Of a DNA stretch of 45,908 nt, positions 16,091-26,451 are shown piece by piece. Position numbers and translations under genes: made by a program. The notes under the pieces are model-generated. The model ran no database searches, had not been told where the DNA came from, and saw nothing but the letters and a program-made list of their open reading frames with translations. Source of the stretch: Caloramator proteoclasticus DSM 10124 (GTDB taxonomy: Bacteria > Bacillota > Clostridia > Clostridiales > Caloramatoraceae). Location of the stretch: NCBI RefSeq assembly GCF_900129265.1, contig NZ_FQVG01000015.1, positions 1 through 45,908 of the forward strand, given 5' to 3'. Position 1 is the stretch's first letter; the number at the start of each line of letters is the position of its first letter.

Positions 16091-16784
16091 CTTCTTTTTT
16101 GAAAAATTTCATTTTTTTTAATATTAGCTCTGCTAAATATATATCTTCCTTAGTTGTTATTTTTATATTATCATAGGAACCTTCCACAACAGCTACCTTT
16201 TTTCCTAACTGTTCTACCAAGCTTGTATCATCAGTTGCAAAGATCCCCTTTTCCTTAGCATACTCGTGGGCCCTTAAAATCAATTGGTATTGAAAGGTCT
16301 GTGGAGTTTGAATAAAATATATACTATTTCTATCTAAAGTCTGTTGAAAAAAATCACCCTCTACAAGTTTTACTGTATCCTTTGCCTTAACAGCAAGAGC
16401 AGAGGCTCCATATTTTTTTGCCATATTTATTGTTTCTAATATATGTTCCTTTTTTACAAAGGGCCTTGCACCATCGTGTATGACCACTATGTCGCTTCTT
16501 TTACATTCAACTAAACCATTATATACAGAATGCTGTCTTTCTTCTCCTCCACATACTATTGCTTCAATCTTTTTATATCCATATCTTTCAACAATATTTT
16601 CTTTAAAATATTCTATTTCATCCTTTGAAACTACCACAACTATATTGTCTATAAATTCAGCCTCTTCAAATACGTCTATTGTTCTTGATATTACCTCTTT
16701 GCCATCTATTAAGAGATACTGCTTGTTATATCCTAATCCCATCCTCTTGCCTTTTCCTGCCGCAACAATAAGTGCTGTAACCAT
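16074..16784 (-). CDS. ispD: 2-C-methyl-D-erythritol 4-phosphate cytidylyltransferase
   Basis: IspD couples methylerythritol phosphate to CMP, the third step of the non-mevalonate isoprenoid pathway. The 236-residue protein begins with the nucleotide-binding signature VTALIVAAGKGKRMG, followed by KQYLLIDGKEVI. VIHDGARPFV carries the metal-binding Asp and Arg, and TDDTSLVEQ and KITTKEDI close the active site. It follows the PIN/TRAM gene with 8 bases between, in the conserved disA-yacL-ispD order. Confidence 0.96.
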   Translation of the reverse strand: MVTALIVAAGKGKRMGLGYNKQYLLIDGKEVISRTIDVFEEAEFIDNIVVVVSKDEIEYFKENIVERYGYKKIEAIVCGGEERQHSVYNGLVECKRSDIVVIHDGARPFVKKEHILETINMAKKYGASALAVKAKDTVKLVEGDFFQQTLDRNSIYFIQTPQTFQYQLILRAHEYAKEKGIFATDDTSLVEQLGKKVAVVEGSYDNIKITTKEDIYLAELILKKMKFFKKEVAIFV

Positions 16785-16792
16785 AATTCCTC

Positions 16793-17920
16793 CTATACTG
16801 CTTTATCCTGTGCATTTTTAAGTTTCGCAAATATCATTCTTCCTGCTGCTGTTTGAAGAACACTTGTTACAACAACATCAACTATTTCTCCAACATACTT
16901 TTTTCCACCTTCTACAACAATCATTGTTCCATCATCAAGATATGCAACACCCTGTCCAGACTCTTTTCCATCCTTTATGATATGGATATTCATCTCTTCC
17001 CCAGGTATAACAACCGGCTTTACTGCATTAGCAAGCTCGTTTATATTTAACACTGGTACACCCTGAAACTCTGCAACTTTATTTAGATTAAAATCATTTG
17101 TTATAACCTTACCACCTAAACTTTCTGCAAGTTTTAAAAGTTTACTATCAACCTCCGCTACATTTGGGAAATCCTTATCACATATTTCTACATTTACAGG
17201 AAGTTCCTTTTGAATTTCATTTAATATATCAAGTCCTCTTCTACCTCTTGCCCTTTTCAAATTGTCGGATGAATCAGCGATATGCCTTAACTCTTCAAGA
17301 ACAAACTGAGGAATGACTATAGTACCTTCAATAAACCCAGTCTTTAGAATATCTAATATTCTTCCATCAATAATTACACTGGTATCAAGTATTTTAGGCT
17401 GGCTTGGTCTTATATCTAACTTCTGCTTTTTGTCCTTAGTAAATTTCTTCATAAATGTAAATACATTTGAAAGTTCATCTTTTTTCTTAATTGCTACATT
17501 TACACCTAATGTACCAAAAACAATGTTAACTATTAAGGATATGACACTCCCTATTGCTGATAAAACAGAGTTAGTCTGTAAAAAGCTTGCAACTGAACCA
17601 ATAAGCAGGTTTGCTATTAAAAGTCCTATAATAAGTCCAACTACTCCAATTATTATTTCATTAGTTGGAACCTTCTGTAACCCCGCTTCTAATAGTTCAA
17701 CCAATTTCCACACCATAGAAATAATAAAGGGTGATATTATATAAAATATTAGTCCTATGAATAAAATGCCAAAAATATAAATTATGATTCCTGTAAGTGA
17801 TGTTGGATTGATATTAAATAAATGCTTGATATAATCGATTTTAACAACAATATCCGTCAATACATACCCTAATATTAGCCCTGATATAGTTAAAAGCCAT
17901 CTGAATATCTTATTTAGCAT
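16793..17920 (-). CDS. PIN and TRAM domain membrane protein (YacL family)
   Basis: The 375-residue protein has four N-terminal membrane helices within residues 8-150, a PIN nuclease-like domain at about 175-290 and a C-terminal TRAM RNA-binding domain at about 300-365. PIN acidic residues are visible in [20 protein letters not shown] and [13 protein letters not shown] is suggested by [32 protein letters not shown]. Membrane-anchored PIN-TRAM proteins are conserved between disA and ispD in Firmicutes; their biological role is not settled. The start is ATG with AGGAGGTG upstream. Confidence 0.92.
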   Translation of the reverse strand: MLNKIFRWLLTISGLILGYVLTDIVVKIDYIKHLFNINPTSLTGIIIYIFGILFIGLIFYIISPFIISMVWKLVELLEAGLQKVPTNEIIIGVVGLIIGLLIANLLIGSVASFLQTNSVLSAIGSVISLIVNIVFGTLGVNVAIKKKDELSNVFTFMKKFTKDKKQKLDIRPSQPKILDTSVIIDGRILDILKTGFIEGTIVIPQFVLEELRHIADSSDNLKRARGRRGLDILNEIQKELPVNVEICDKDFPNVAEVDSKLLKLAESLGGKVITNDFNLNKVAEFQGVPVLNINELANAVKPVVIPGEEMNIHIIKDGKESGQGVAYLDDGTMIVVEGGKKYVGEIVDVVVTSVLQTAAGRMIFAKLKNAQDKAV

Positions 17921-18030
17921 TTATACACCTCCTATTACATATATTTTCCATATTTTAATATCTACTATACAACAATTATAAAAAAAAAGCAATGAATGTA
18001 AAAGATAATATTATTATATTTTTATTAATT

Positions 18031-18510
18031 TTAAGACAATAAGTTATTAATTATTTTTTGCTTCCCTTCGTCAATTGATACATTTAGCACAATAGAAATT
18101 TCACTGGATAAAAATAAAATAAAATTCTCTAATACCTTCTCTTCACTTTTAGATAACTGTTTTTTTTGTGATAAAAAATTGATATCTCTTATAATGTCTG
18201 CCATCTCATAAGGGTCGCCTTTAGATAGTATTGATTCATATAGTTTTAATCTATCTATCCATTTTGGAGGAAGACTCTTAGGAGATCCACTCCTTTTGTT
18301 AAATATTGTTTCGAGCTCTTCTTTTTCTATAACTCTTCTTATCTTTTTATAACTATTATCATCTACAGGTAACATAATCTCTATACCTTCTATTACGAAT
18401 TTTATCATATAATATCTTTTTATCTCTTTTAATATCTCCCTTTCTTCTATATTAACTATAGTTCCTGCCCCAAATTTAGGATGATATATTTTATCACCTA
18501 TATTAAACAT
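18031..18510 (-). CDS. CarD family transcriptional regulator
   Basis: This 159-residue protein has an N-terminal CarD/TRCF-like RNA polymerase interaction domain: FNIGDKIYHPKFGAGTIVNIEE, a Tudor-like fold, followed by IEIMLPVDD. The C-terminal part is helical (RLKLYESILSKGDPYEMADIIRDI), as in CarD/CdnL proteins that bind the beta subunit and promoter DNA. CarD-like proteins stabilise open promoter complexes in other bacteria. It lies upstream of the PIN/TRAM gene and has its own promoter at 18549-18578. Confidence 0.92.
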   Translation of the reverse strand: MFNIGDKIYHPKFGAGTIVNIEEREILKEIKRYYMIKFVIEGIEIMLPVDDNSYKKIRRVIEKEELETIFNKRSGSPKSLPPKWIDRLKLYESILSKGDPYEMADIIRDINFLSQKKQLSKSEEKVLENFILFLSSEISIVLNVSIDEGKQKIINNLLS

Positions 18511-18548
18511 AGCAACCCCTCTTTTATTTAAAATAAACCTCTTAATTC

Positions 18549-18578
18549 ATTATATTAATATCTTTTTTAATATGTTAA
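18549..18578 (-). promoter_or_regulatory. Promoter of the CarD gene
   Basis: On the minus strand there is TTAACA (18573-18578), an 18-bp spacer and TATAAT (18549-18554). Confidence 0.6.
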
Positions 18579-18604
18579 ATATTGTATACATTAAAGCATT
18601 ACAT

Positions 18605-18634
18605 TTGACACATTAAAGTAAGAATATTTATAAT
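18605..18634 (+). promoter_or_regulatory. Promoter of the DUF1573-type gene
   Basis: TTGACA (18605-18610), an 18-bp spacer and TATAAT (18629-18634) lie 80 bases before the start codon. It diverges from the CarD promoter. Confidence 0.7.
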
Positions 18635-18714
18635 ATTATTAAAGCAAAGTTTACCCCAACATATTGTAAGCTTTGTACCTCCTGTTTAATTATTAAGAAA
18701 AGGGGTGTAAGCAT

Positions 18715-19110
18715 ATGAAGGACATAATAATCGATGACTTTCAAAATGCCGTATCTGAATCATTAATAAGGCACAAAAGTATTTTAGACATAATGACCAA
18801 ACTTAATGAATCACAATCTCGTATTAACAGAGCTATTGCAAAGTCTGCAACAAATTGTGGTTGTATTAAGATAGACGCAGAAAAACAAAAGCTGCCTAAC
18901 GACTGCTCTTTAGAGGAAGCTTCAAAACTTCTATCATATCAGATTACGGGGAAACTTTGCGATAACTGCCGCGAAGTTCTTGAGGATGAAATTGGAACAG
19001 AACTATATTATCTTGCTGCACTCTGTGATGCATTAAACATCAACTTATTTGATGTATTACTAAAGGAATATAAAAACATAACCACCCTCGGAAAATTTTC
19101 AATGCTGTAA
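18715..19110 (+). CDS. DUF1573-type protein, 131 residues, MazG-like helical core
   Basis: As I recall, similar proteins in Clostridium are labelled DUF1573. No experimental function is known to me. The 131 residues are mostly helical. There are two cysteine pairs, NCGCIKI at about residues 43-49 and LCDNCRE at about 82-88, which could bind a metal. The segment EDEIGTELYYLAALCDALNINLFDVL resembles the last two helices of MazG-type nucleotide pyrophosphohydrolases, whose acidic residues bind magnesium; this is an inference from pattern only. The start is ATG with AAGGGGTG upstream. It is the lone plus-strand gene between disA and carD, with its own promoter and a shared terminator. Confidence 0.82.
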   Translation: MKDIIIDDFQNAVSESLIRHKSILDIMTKLNESQSRINRAIAKSATNCGCIKIDAEKQKLPNDCSLEEASKLLSYQITGKLCDNCREVLEDEIGTELYYLAALCDALNINLFDVLLKEYKNITTLGKFSML

Positions 19111-19114
19111 AAAA

Positions 19115-19134
19115 TAGGGCTATATTTAGCCCTA
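19115..19134. terminator. Bidirectional terminator between DUF1573-type gene and disA
   Basis: TAGGGCTA-TATT-TAGCCCTA forms an 8-bp stem. The disA stop codon lies inside it. T-rich bases on the plus side are weak (TATTCTTCT); on the minus side TTTTTTACAG follows. Confidence 0.75.
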
Positions 19135-20187
19135 TATTCTTCTGTTTAAAATTACCTGTTCCTGTATCTTTCTTAATCCTTCCTTTATTGCTCTTGCTCT
19201 TGCCTCTCCAATACCTTCTACTGCATCGAGTTCCTCAATTGTAGCATTTAAAATATTTTTAAACTGTCCAAAGGTCTTAACCATATTTTCAACAACAACC
19301 TGAGGAAGCTTTGGTATTTTATTTAATAGCCTATATCCCCTTGGTGATATCATTGTTTCAAACATAGCATCCGGTGCATATCCTAAAACTTTACTTACAA
19401 CATTTATGTCTATTAAATCATCAGACGTAATACTTCTTATTGCCTTTTGAACATCTGAAACATCGCGTTCTGCATAATCCTTTATAAGAAGCATACCCTC
19501 TTCTTCTACTCCATCCGCCAAATCATCAAGCTGCATTGAAACAAGCCTTCCTTCATTACCAAGCTCATATATATACTTTTCAATCTCGTACACAATTCTC
19601 ATTACCATTTCATTTCTTTGAACTGCAACAGTTACATCGTAGGCTGTAACTAAATCTTCAAATTCAAGTGCAGACAGATTTGACATAGCCTCATCTAAGA
19701 CCTGTTTATATCTTTCAAGAGTCTGTATTGCTTGATTAGCCTTTGTAAGGATTATACTTATATCCTTCAACACATATTTAAAATTTCCCTTATATACTGT
19801 AATTACATTTCTTCTTTGAGAAATGGCAATAACTAAATTCCCAGTCTGCTTTGCAACCCTATCCGCAGTTCTATGTCTTGTTCCTGTTTCTGTTGTTGGA
19901 ATAGTTGGATCAGGTATTAATTGAGTATTTGCATATAGAATTCTTTTTAAATCGCTACTGATTATAATTGCACCATCCATCTTTGCAAGCTCATATAAAT
20001 ACGAAGGTGAATATTCACTGTTTATATAAAAGCCACCATCTACTATCTTCATAATCTCTTCTTGATCACCAATGACAATAAGTCCACCTGTCTTTGCCTT
20101 TAAGACATTTTCAAGTCCATCCCTTAGGGGTGTTCCTGGAGCCATTAGCTTTAAAACATTCAAAAGTTCAGTTTCTCTATATCTCAT
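19132..20187 (-). CDS. disA: DNA integrity scanning diadenylate cyclase DisA
   Basis: DisA makes cyclic di-AMP from ATP and scans DNA for branched structures. The 351-residue protein has the DAC domain first, with [15 protein letters not shown], the DGA signature and [22 protein letters not shown], the RHR signature that binds ATP. A helical spine follows, then a C-terminal helix-hairpin-helix domain ([17 protein letters not shown]) for DNA binding. It lies downstream of radA with 5 bases between, in the conserved clpC-radA-disA order. Length is normal. Confidence 0.97.
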   Translation of the reverse strand: MRYRETELLNVLKLMAPGTPLRDGLENVLKAKTGGLIVIGDQEEIMKIVDGGFYINSEYSPSYLYELAKMDGAIIISSDLKRILYANTQLIPDPTIPTTETGTRHRTADRVAKQTGNLVIAISQRRNVITVYKGNFKYVLKDISIILTKANQAIQTLERYKQVLDEAMSNLSALEFEDLVTAYDVTVAVQRNEMVMRIVYEIEKYIYELGNEGRLVSMQLDDLADGVEEEGMLLIKDYAERDVSDVQKAIRSITSDDLIDINVVSKVLGYAPDAMFETMISPRGYRLLNKIPKLPQVVVENMVKTFGQFKNILNATIEELDAVEGIGEARARAIKEGLRKIQEQVILNRRI

Positions 20188-20192
20188 ATCAA

Positions 20193-21554
20193 CTATCCCC
20201 CTAATACCTCTTCTAATACTTCATATATATTTTTAACTCCAATTACATTTATGTCAAGTTTATCCTCTATAGCCTTTATATTTTCATAGGGAATTATGCA
20301 CCTTTCAAATCCAAGCTTCTGTGCCTCTAATATTCTCTTTTCAATGAAATTTACTCCTCTAACCTCACCTGTAAGCCCTAATTCGCCAATTACAACCGTC
20401 TTAGAATCAATAGGAATATTCCTAAAACTTGAAGCAATTGCACAAACTATACCTAAATCACAGGCTGGTTCATCTAACTTTAAACCTCCAACAACATTAA
20501 TGTAGGCATCAAAGGTTTGAAGCTGCATACCTACTCTTTTTTCTAAAACTGCCATTAAAAGAACTACTCTATTATAATCTATTCCTGTTGCCATTCTTCT
20601 TGGCATACCAAAGGCTGTTGCAGAAGTTAGTGCTTGTATCTCAACAAGTACAGGTCTTGTTCCCTCTAAGCTACATACAACAGCAGAACCCGGAACATCT
20701 TCAGGCCTTCCAGAGAGCATAACCTCTGATGGATTAAGCACCTCTTTCAATCCATCACCCTTCATCTCAAATATTCCAATTTCATTTGTTGATCCAAATC
20801 TATTCTTTACAGCTCTTATAACCCTGTAGGTATGATGTCTCTCCCCTTCAAAATATAAGACAGTATCAACCATATGTTCTAAGACTCTTGGGCCTGCAAT
20901 TGCTCCTTCTTTAGTAACGTGTCCAACTATAAATATTGGTATAGAAAGGCCTTTTGCAATTCTCATAAATGTAAGCGTAGACTCTCTAACTTGACTTACG
21001 CTTCCTGGTGCAGATTGCAGCTCCATTTTAAACATTGTTTGTATAGAATCAACTATTATTATATCTGGTTTTAAATTTTGTATATGCTTCTCTAAAATAT
21101 CAAGATTTGTTTCAGATACAATGTAAAGGTTACTGCCTTTAACCTTCAACCTCTGTGCTCTAATTTTAATCTGTTTTTCTGATTCCTCTCCTGATATATA
21201 AAAAACTTTATAACCATTTAATGACAAATTTTTGGATACCTGAAGAAGAAGGGTTGATTTTCCAATACCTGGATCTCCACCTACTAAAATTAGAGAACCT
21301 CTAACTATTCCTCCTCCTAAGACTCTATCAAGTTCATCTAATCCTGTCTTTAACCTTTCTTCCTCCGTAATCTCTATCTCATCCACAGTAAGAGGCATTA
21401 TTATATTGGTTGTAGCTATATATGCTTTATCATTATTTTGTTCTATTTCTTCAACTAAGCTATTCCAGACGCCACACTCGGGGCATTTACCCATCCATTT
21501 TGGAGACTCATATCCACATTCTTGACAAATGAATTTAGTTTTAATCTTTGGCAT
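20193..21554 (-). CDS. radA: DNA repair protein RadA
   Basis: RadA (Sms) is a hexameric ATPase that drives branch migration in recombination. The N-terminal zinc finger is [18 protein letters not shown]. Walker A is [10 protein letters not shown], the RadA-specific [15 protein letters not shown] motif is present, and the C-terminal Lon-like domain contains GLTGEVRGV. The 453-residue length is usual. The start is ATG. It is downstream of clpC but separated from it by a good terminator, so it is probably transcribed together with disA from its own promoter. Confidence 0.97.
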   Translation of the reverse strand: MPKIKTKFICQECGYESPKWMGKCPECGVWNSLVEEIEQNNDKAYIATTNIIMPLTVDEIEITEEERLKTGLDELDRVLGGGIVRGSLILVGGDPGIGKSTLLLQVSKNLSLNGYKVFYISGEESEKQIKIRAQRLKVKGSNLYIVSETNLDILEKHIQNLKPDIIIVDSIQTMFKMELQSAPGSVSQVRESTLTFMRIAKGLSIPIFIVGHVTKEGAIAGPRVLEHMVDTVLYFEGERHHTYRVIRAVKNRFGSTNEIGIFEMKGDGLKEVLNPSEVMLSGRPEDVPGSAVVCSLEGTRPVLVEIQALTSATAFGMPRRMATGIDYNRVVLLMAVLEKRVGMQLQTFDAYINVVGGLKLDEPACDLGIVCAIASSFRNIPIDSKTVVIGELGLTGEVRGVNFIEKRILEAQKLGFERCIIPYENIKAIEDKLDINVIGVKNIYEVLEEVLGG

Positions 21555-21640
21555 AATATCACTTCCACAATTTCAAAAATTTTTTTATCCATTTTAATAT
21601 TTTACACTAAGTTATAAAAAAATAAATATAAACTATAAAA

Positions 21641-21670
21641 AAATAAGGGGAATTTTTACTCCCCTTATTT
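21641..21670 (-). terminator. Terminator of the ctsR-clpC operon
   Basis: The perfect 10-bp stem AAATAAGGGG/CCCCTTATTT has a 10-base loop and is followed on the minus strand by TTTTTTTATAG. The clpC stop codon lies in the stem. Confidence 0.88.
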
Positions 21671-24097
21671 ATCGAATACAATCTCTCCATCCTTTACATC
21701 CATTTTAACTTTATCGCCCTTCTTGATATTACCCTTTAACATTTCTTCTGATAGCTTATCCTCAACAGCCTTAGTAATTGCACGTCTTAGAGGTCTTGCA
21801 CCATATACTGGGTCAAATCCAGCCTTTGCAAGATGTTTCTTTGCCTCTTCTGTATACTCTACTTCTATGTCTAAATCCTTTAACCTCTTAATTACACTAT
21901 TCAGCATCAATTCAACTATCTTTTCTATATCCTTTTCTTCAAGTGGATGGAATACTATTATATCATCAATTCTATTTAAAAACTCAGGTCTAAATGTTCT
22001 CTTTAAATCCTCCATTACATTTTCCTTCATCTTTTCATAGGAATTTTCCTTATCCTTTTCTGTATTTGCCGCAAAACCAAGGTTCTGCTGTTTCTTTATC
22101 GTACTTGCCCCAACATTTGATGTCATTATAACTATTGTATTTTTAAAATCTACAGTTTTTCCTTTACCATCGGTCAATCTTCCATCCTCAAGTATTTGTA
22201 ATAATATATTAAATACATCTGGATGTGCCTTTTCTATTTCATCAAACAATACAACTGAATATGGCTGTCTTCTAACCTTTTCTGTTAGTTGTCCTCCCTC
22301 CTCGTAACCTACATATCCAGGAGGTGAACCTATAAGTCTTGATACAGCGTGCTTTTCCATATATTCTGACATATCAATTCTAATCATTGCATTTTCATCA
22401 CCAAACATTGCCTCTGCAAGTGCCTTTGTAAGTTCTGTCTTACCTACCCCAGTTGGACCTAAGAAGATGAAGGAACCTATTGGACGTTTTGGATCCTTAA
22501 GTCCTACTCTTGCACGCCTTACTGCACGAGCTACTGATTTTACAGCTTCTTCTTGTCCTACAACCCTATTATGAAGTATCTCTTCAAGTTTTAGAAGTTT
22601 TTCTGATTCTGTTTCAGTTAATTTATTTACTGGTATATTAGTCCATCTTGATACAACATTTGCAATATCCTCTGCTGTAACCGATAGAATCTCATTGTCC
22701 TTCTTATTTTGCCAATTATCCTTTAATCTATTAAGTTCATTAACAAGCTCCTGCTCTCTATCTCTTAATTTTGCTGCCTTTTCATATTCCTGCATATTTA
22801 CAGCTTCATCCTTATCCTTTTTAACCTTTTCTATTTCTTCTTCTAATTTCTTGATATCCGGTGGTGCTGTTAATGTCTTTAACCTTACCTTTGAAGCTGC
22901 TTCATCCATAAGGTCTATTGCCTTATCTGGTAGATATCTATCTGTTATATATCTATGCGAAAGGGTAACTGCTGCTTCTATTGCTTCATCAGTTATCTTT
23001 ACCTTATGATGTGCTTCATATTTATCCCTTAATCCCTTTAATATTAGTATTGATTCCTCTACGGAAGGTTCTCCTACCATAACAGGTTGGAATCTTCTCT
23101 CTAAAGCTGAATCCTTTTCAATATATTTTCTATATTCATCAATTGTAGTTGCACCAATAACCTGTAATTCTCCCCTTGCAAGGGCAGGTTTTAAAATATT
23201 TGATGCATCCATAGCACCCTCTGCTGCACCTGCACCTACAATTGTATGAACCTCATCAACAAACAGTATTACATTTCCTGCCTTCTTTATATCATCCATT
23301 ACCCTCTTTAATCTTTCTTCAAATTCACCCCTATATTTTGAACCTGCAATCATACCTGACAAATCAAGAGTTACAACCCTTTTATTCTTTAGTATCTCTG
23401 GCACATTACCTTCTACTATCTTTTGTGCCAATCCTTCTGCTATAGCTGTCTTACCAACACCAGGTTCTCCTATAAGGCAAGGATTGTTCTTCGTTCTTCT
23501 ACATAATATTTCTATTACCCTTTCAGTTTCTTCTTCTCTTCCTATTACAGGATCAAGTTTACCTGACTTTGCAAGTTCAGTTAAATCACGACCAAACTGA
23601 TCAAGGTTTGGAGTGTTAGCCTTTACCTTTTTATCCTGTCTTGTTTTTGTTTGCACCTCATTGTTCTGTGACATATTTTGAATTAAATCATTTCTTACTT
23701 TGTTAAAATCAAGTCCCATCTTTTCAAGTAATGTAAATGCAACTCCTTCTCCTTCTCTTATTATTGCAAGGAGAAGATGCTCTGGTGCAATAAAGCTATG
23801 GTTTAAGGAGCTTGCTTCTCCCTTTGCAACTTCAATTAATCTTTTAGTTCTCGGAGTAAGTTCAAGTTGTTTTAAGAAAAAGTCAACTTCACCTGCTCCC
23901 TCTACATTAATTATTTCCTGTCTTAATTTATTTGCATCTATTCCGTATTCAGATAAAACCTTTGAAGCATAACCACCTTCTCTTATAATTCCAAGAAGAA
24001 TATGCTCTGTTCCAATAAAATTATGTCCGAGTCTTTGGGCCTCTTCTGCCGCCAAATTTATAACCCTTTGACTTCTTTCTGTAAATCCTCCAAACAT
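21665..24097 (-). CDS. clpC: ATP-dependent Clp protease ATP-binding subunit ClpC
   Basis: ClpC is the AAA+ unfoldase that feeds proteins, including arginine-phosphorylated ones, to ClpP. Two Clp-N repeats occupy about residues 1-145. The first AAA domain has [13 protein letters not shown]-like coiled-coil middle domain ([19 protein letters not shown]) follows, and the second AAA domain has GPTGVGKTE. The length of 810 residues is typical. The open frame extends to 24106, but the GGAGGTG ribosome site fits ATG at 24097 (MFGGFTERS). It is the last gene of the ctsR-mcsA-mcsB-clpC operon. Confidence 0.97.
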   Translation of the reverse strand: MFGGFTERSQRVINLAAEEAQRLGHNFIGTEHILLGIIREGGYASKVLSEYGIDANKLRQEIINVEGAGEVDFFLKQLELTPRTKRLIEVAKGEASSLNHSFIAPEHLLLAIIREGEGVAFTLLEKMGLDFNKVRNDLIQNMSQNNEVQTKTRQDKKVKANTPNLDQFGRDLTELAKSGKLDPVIGREEETERVIEILCRRTKNNPCLIGEPGVGKTAIAEGLAQKIVEGNVPEILKNKRVVTLDLSGMIAGSKYRGEFEERLKRVMDDIKKAGNVILFVDEVHTIVGAGAAEGAMDASNILKPALARGELQVIGATTIDEYRKYIEKDSALERRFQPVMVGEPSVEESILILKGLRDKYEAHHKVKITDEAIEAAVTLSHRYITDRYLPDKAIDLMDEAASKVRLKTLTAPPDIKKLEEEIEKVKKDKDEAVNMQEYEKAAKLRDREQELVNELNRLKDNWQNKKDNEILSVTAEDIANVVSRWTNIPVNKLTETESEKLLKLEEILHNRVVGQEEAVKSVARAVRRARVGLKDPKRPIGSFIFLGPTGVGKTELTKALAEAMFGDENAMIRIDMSEYMEKHAVSRLIGSPPGYVGYEEGGQLTEKVRRQPYSVVLFDEIEKAHPDVFNILLQILEDGRLTDGKGKTVDFKNTIVIMTSNVGASTIKKQQNLGFAANTEKDKENSYEKMKENVMEDLKRTFRPEFLNRIDDIIVFHPLEEKDIEKIVELMLNSVIKRLKDLDIEVEYTEEAKKHLAKAGFDPVYGARPLRRAITKAVEDKLSEEMLKGNIKKGDKVKMDVKDGEIVFDK

Positions 24098-24110
24098 AAT
24101 ATACACCTCC

Positions 24111-25133
24111 TTAACTTAACTTTTCTCTTATTAGTTTTGCTCTAACTATATCTCTGTCCCTTGGATTTAAATCTCTATTTTCTAAAAGTTGCAATGTGGC
24201 TGGTTGGACGCTTACAAACAACTCATTTAGACTATCTACTTTTACATCCTTTATTATACCCATTTCTACTCCCATTCTAACCTTAGATATAAGTTCTAAG
24301 CTCTCCTGTGTTGATATGCTTCTTGCAAATTTTAATATGCCAAGTGACCTATAAAGTTCATCCTCAAGCTCAACAGATTGTTTTTCAAGAAGCATTTCCC
24401 TTGCCTTCTTTTCCTTCTCTACAATCTTTTTAGTTACAGCTATAAGATTATTTATTATTTCATCCTCTGAAAGACCTAATGTTATTTGATTAGAAATTTG
24501 ATATACGTTACCAAGTGCATTGCTTCCTTCTCCATAAAGTCCTCTTATTGTTAAACCTACCTGATTTATTGTGTTAATAATATTGTTTATATTTTTTGTG
24601 ATAGTTAATGCTGGCAGATGAAGCATAACCGATGCCCTAAGTCCTGTTCCAACGTTAGTTGGACAGCTTGTTAAATATCCAAGTTTTGTATCATAGGCAT
24701 AGTTCACTCTCTGTTCAATCAAATCATCAATTTTGCTTGCAAGTTCATATGCTTCCTTAAGTTTAAATCCAGGATAAATTACCTGAAGTCTAATATGATC
24801 CTCCTCATTTATCATTATTGACACATTTTTATCTCTATTAATCATAACTGCTGAAATATCACTTCTATTTATTAAATCCTTGCTAATTAAATGCTTTTCA
24901 ACCATAGACATTTTTTCATTTAATGAAATATCACTTAAGTTAATAACTTCAAAATCATTTGAAATCACAGAATTACTCTCTAAAATAGCAGATGTAACAT
25001 CATCTACTACTTTTTTAGCATTCTCCTTATCTAAAAGGTGTGGAAAAGGAATTCCATCTATATTACGTGCAAGTCTTATTCTACTTGTTAAAACAATCCC
25101 CTCATCTGATGATTTAGAAAAGAACCACGCCAT
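24111..25133 (-). CDS. mcsB: Protein arginine kinase McsB
   Basis: McsB phosphorylates arginine residues on damaged proteins, marking them for ClpCP. It belongs to the phosphagen (creatine/arginine) kinase superfamily. Recognisable segments are [17 protein letters not shown] near the N-terminus, the catalytic loop [21 protein letters not shown], and [13 protein letters not shown]. The start at ATG 25133 has AAGGGG 8 bases upstream; a GTG at 25142 is less likely. It overlaps the mcsA end region, consistent with coupling to its activator McsA. Confidence 0.96.
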   Translation of the reverse strand: MAWFFSKSSDEGIVLTSRIRLARNIDGIPFPHLLDKENAKKVVDDVTSAILESNSVISNDFEVINLSDISLNEKMSMVEKHLISKDLINRSDISAVMINRDKNVSIMINEEDHIRLQVIYPGFKLKEAYELASKIDDLIEQRVNYAYDTKLGYLTSCPTNVGTGLRASVMLHLPALTITKNINNIINTINQVGLTIRGLYGEGSNALGNVYQISNQITLGLSEDEIINNLIAVTKKIVEKEKKAREMLLEKQSVELEDELYRSLGILKFARSISTQESLELISKVRMGVEMGIIKDVKVDSLNELFVSVQPATLQLLENRDLNPRDRDIVRAKLIREKLS

Positions 25134-25134
25134 A

Positions 25135-25668
25135 TCATTCACCCCTTTGGTTATCTAATTTTGATTCAAGATTTCTTATTTCATCCCTAAGCTTTGCAGC
25201 CTTTTCATATTCTTCCTTATTTATGGCTATTTTAAGTTCTTCCTTTAATCTCTCAATATCCCTCTTTAACTTTAAATCTCCTCCTGTCCTTGCAGGAACC
25301 TTTCCTGTATGTTCTATATTACCGTGTATTCTTTTAATTATAGGTGTAATCTTAGGTGCAAAGGCAGAATAGCATCTACTGCATCCCATTCTTCCTTTAT
25401 TTCTAAAATCGTTGAAGGACATCTTACAAACAGGACAAACCTCCTCTTCGTAAGTTTTAGGAGCTCCTCCTAACATCTCTACAAATCCATCTAAAATATT
25501 TTGGAAGGACATAGGCATACCAAAATTAATGGCAAAATTCATATTTACATCCTCACTCTGCTTTGCACATTCATCACATAGATGAAGTTCAGTCTTTACT
25601 CCGTTTATTATCTTTGTTATATGAACATTTGCCTCTTTTTGATTGCATCTTTGACATAACATATTCAT
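25135..25668 (-). CDS. mcsA: McsA, activator of McsB
   Basis: McsA is a zinc protein that activates McsB. The N-terminus has CQRCNQKEANVHITKIINGVKTELHLCDEC, one zinc knuckle, and a second follows at CPVCKMSFNDFRNKGRMGCSRC. The C-terminal UVR motif is [19 protein letters not shown], a coiled coil that contacts partner proteins. Its 177 residues match the family. It is the second gene of the operon, five bases after ctsR. Confidence 0.95.
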   Translation of the reverse strand: MNMLCQRCNQKEANVHITKIINGVKTELHLCDECAKQSEDVNMNFAINFGMPMSFQNILDGFVEMLGGAPKTYEEEVCPVCKMSFNDFRNKGRMGCSRCYSAFAPKITPIIKRIHGNIEHTGKVPARTGGDLKLKRDIERLKEELKIAINKEEYEKAAKLRDEIRNLESKLDNQRGE

Positions 25669-25673
25669 ACCCC

Positions 25674-26132
25674 CTATTCTATCATAGTTATTAGGATATT
25701 CTTTAATATATGTGCACGTACTTTATTTTTTGTCTCACCATCAAGAGGAATACTCCTATCGCTTATTGCAGCCTTTATTATTGTTGACTCTCGTTCACTT
25801 AAAAAACCTCGATCCTTAAAAAGCTCTATAATAGCATTTGCTTCATTTTGGGTCAAACTATCCATTATATTTTCTTTTATTGCTCTTTTTATATACTGAT
25901 TCTTATCAAGTTCAACCCTTGTTATTCTTATACATCCTCCACCGCCACGTCTACTTTCTATATAATAACCTTTGTCAATTGTAAACCTTGTTGTTAAAAC
26001 ATAATTTATTTGTGATGGTGCACAGTTGAATATATTTGCTAATTCATTTCTCTGTATCTCTAGCACATTTTGTTCGCTTGTCTCAAGCATATTCTTTATA
26101 AACTCTTCTATAATATCTGACAGTCTTGCCAT
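25674..26132 (-). CDS. ctsR: Transcriptional repressor CtsR
   Basis: CtsR represses class III heat-shock genes. The N-terminal winged helix contains NIFNCAPSQINYVLTTRFTIDKGYYIESRRGGGGCIRI, with the glycine-rich wing tip that acts as heat sensor. The C-terminal domain includes ALTQNEANAIIE-like and RSTIIKAA-like helices, the part recognised by McsB. I chose ATG at 26132 because GAGGTGG is about 4-9 bases upstream; GTG at 26135 overlaps that site. A full CtsR operator sits just upstream, so the gene regulates its own operon. Confidence 0.95.
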   Translation of the reverse strand: MARLSDIIEEFIKNMLETSEQNVLEIQRNELANIFNCAPSQINYVLTTRFTIDKGYYIESRRGGGGCIRITRVELDKNQYIKRAIKENIMDSLTQNEANAIIELFKDRGFLSERESTIIKAAISDRSIPLDGETKNKVRAHILKNILITMIE

Positions 26133-26144
26133 CACACCACCTCT

Positions 26145-26167
26145 TTTGACTTTGACTTTCTTTGACC
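26145..26167 (-). promoter_or_regulatory. CtsR operator with a third half-site
   Basis: On the minus strand GGTCAAAGAAAGTCAAA (26151-26167) matches the CtsR heptad direct repeat with its 3-bp spacer. Another GTCAAA follows at once (26145-26150). The operator begins 11 bp downstream of the -10 box, over the transcript start. Confidence 0.93.
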
Positions 26168-26178
26168 TTTCATCTATA

Positions 26179-26206
26179 ATTATAATACCACTGTATCACT
26201 ATTCAA
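26179..26206 (-). promoter_or_regulatory. Promoter of the ctsR operon
   Basis: On the minus strand there is TTGAAT (26201-26206), a 16-bp spacer and TATAAT (26179-26184), directly upstream of the CtsR operator. Confidence 0.75.
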
Positions 26207-26290
26207 ATCTAACTATTACCAATTTATTTTAAATTATAGCCTTTATAGTTTGATTTTTTAAATTATATATTTTTTTCTCATTTTTTTATT

Positions 26291-26315
26291 AAATAGGTGG
26301 TTAAACCACCTATTT
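26291..26315. terminator. Palindromic terminator
   Basis: AAATAGGTGG-TTAAA-CCACCTATTT forms a 10-bp stem that includes the stop codon of the 46-residue gene. The T-run is best on the plus strand (TATTTTTTA), while the minus strand side is A+T-rich. It separates that small gene from the ctsR promoter. Confidence 0.7.
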
Positions 26316-26450
26316 TTTATCCTTTTTATTTTTTGACTTTAACTTCTGCTCAACTTCATCTACTCGTTTTCTCTGTTCCTCTGGAGTCATCCAAGCAAAC
26401 TCAGAAGGAACCATTTCTCCATATAAATGAAGATTGTATTCATCCTTCAT
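26310..26450 (-). CDS. Small acidic/basic protein, 46 residues
   Basis: The minus-strand frame runs from ATG at 26448-26450 to TAG at 26310-26312. AAGGAGG lies 7 bases upstream, inside the end of the previous gene, so the two are coupled. The protein has an ordered first half (YGEMVPSEFAWMTPEEQRK) and a lysine-rich tail (LKSKNKKDKK). It has no membrane segment and no cysteines. I do not recognise a family. The strong ribosome site, clean stop inside a terminator and protein-like composition make it likely to be real. Confidence 0.72.
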   Translation of the reverse strand: MKDEYNLHLYGEMVPSEFAWMTPEEQRKRVDEVEQKLKSKNKKDKK

Positions 26451-26451
26451 A

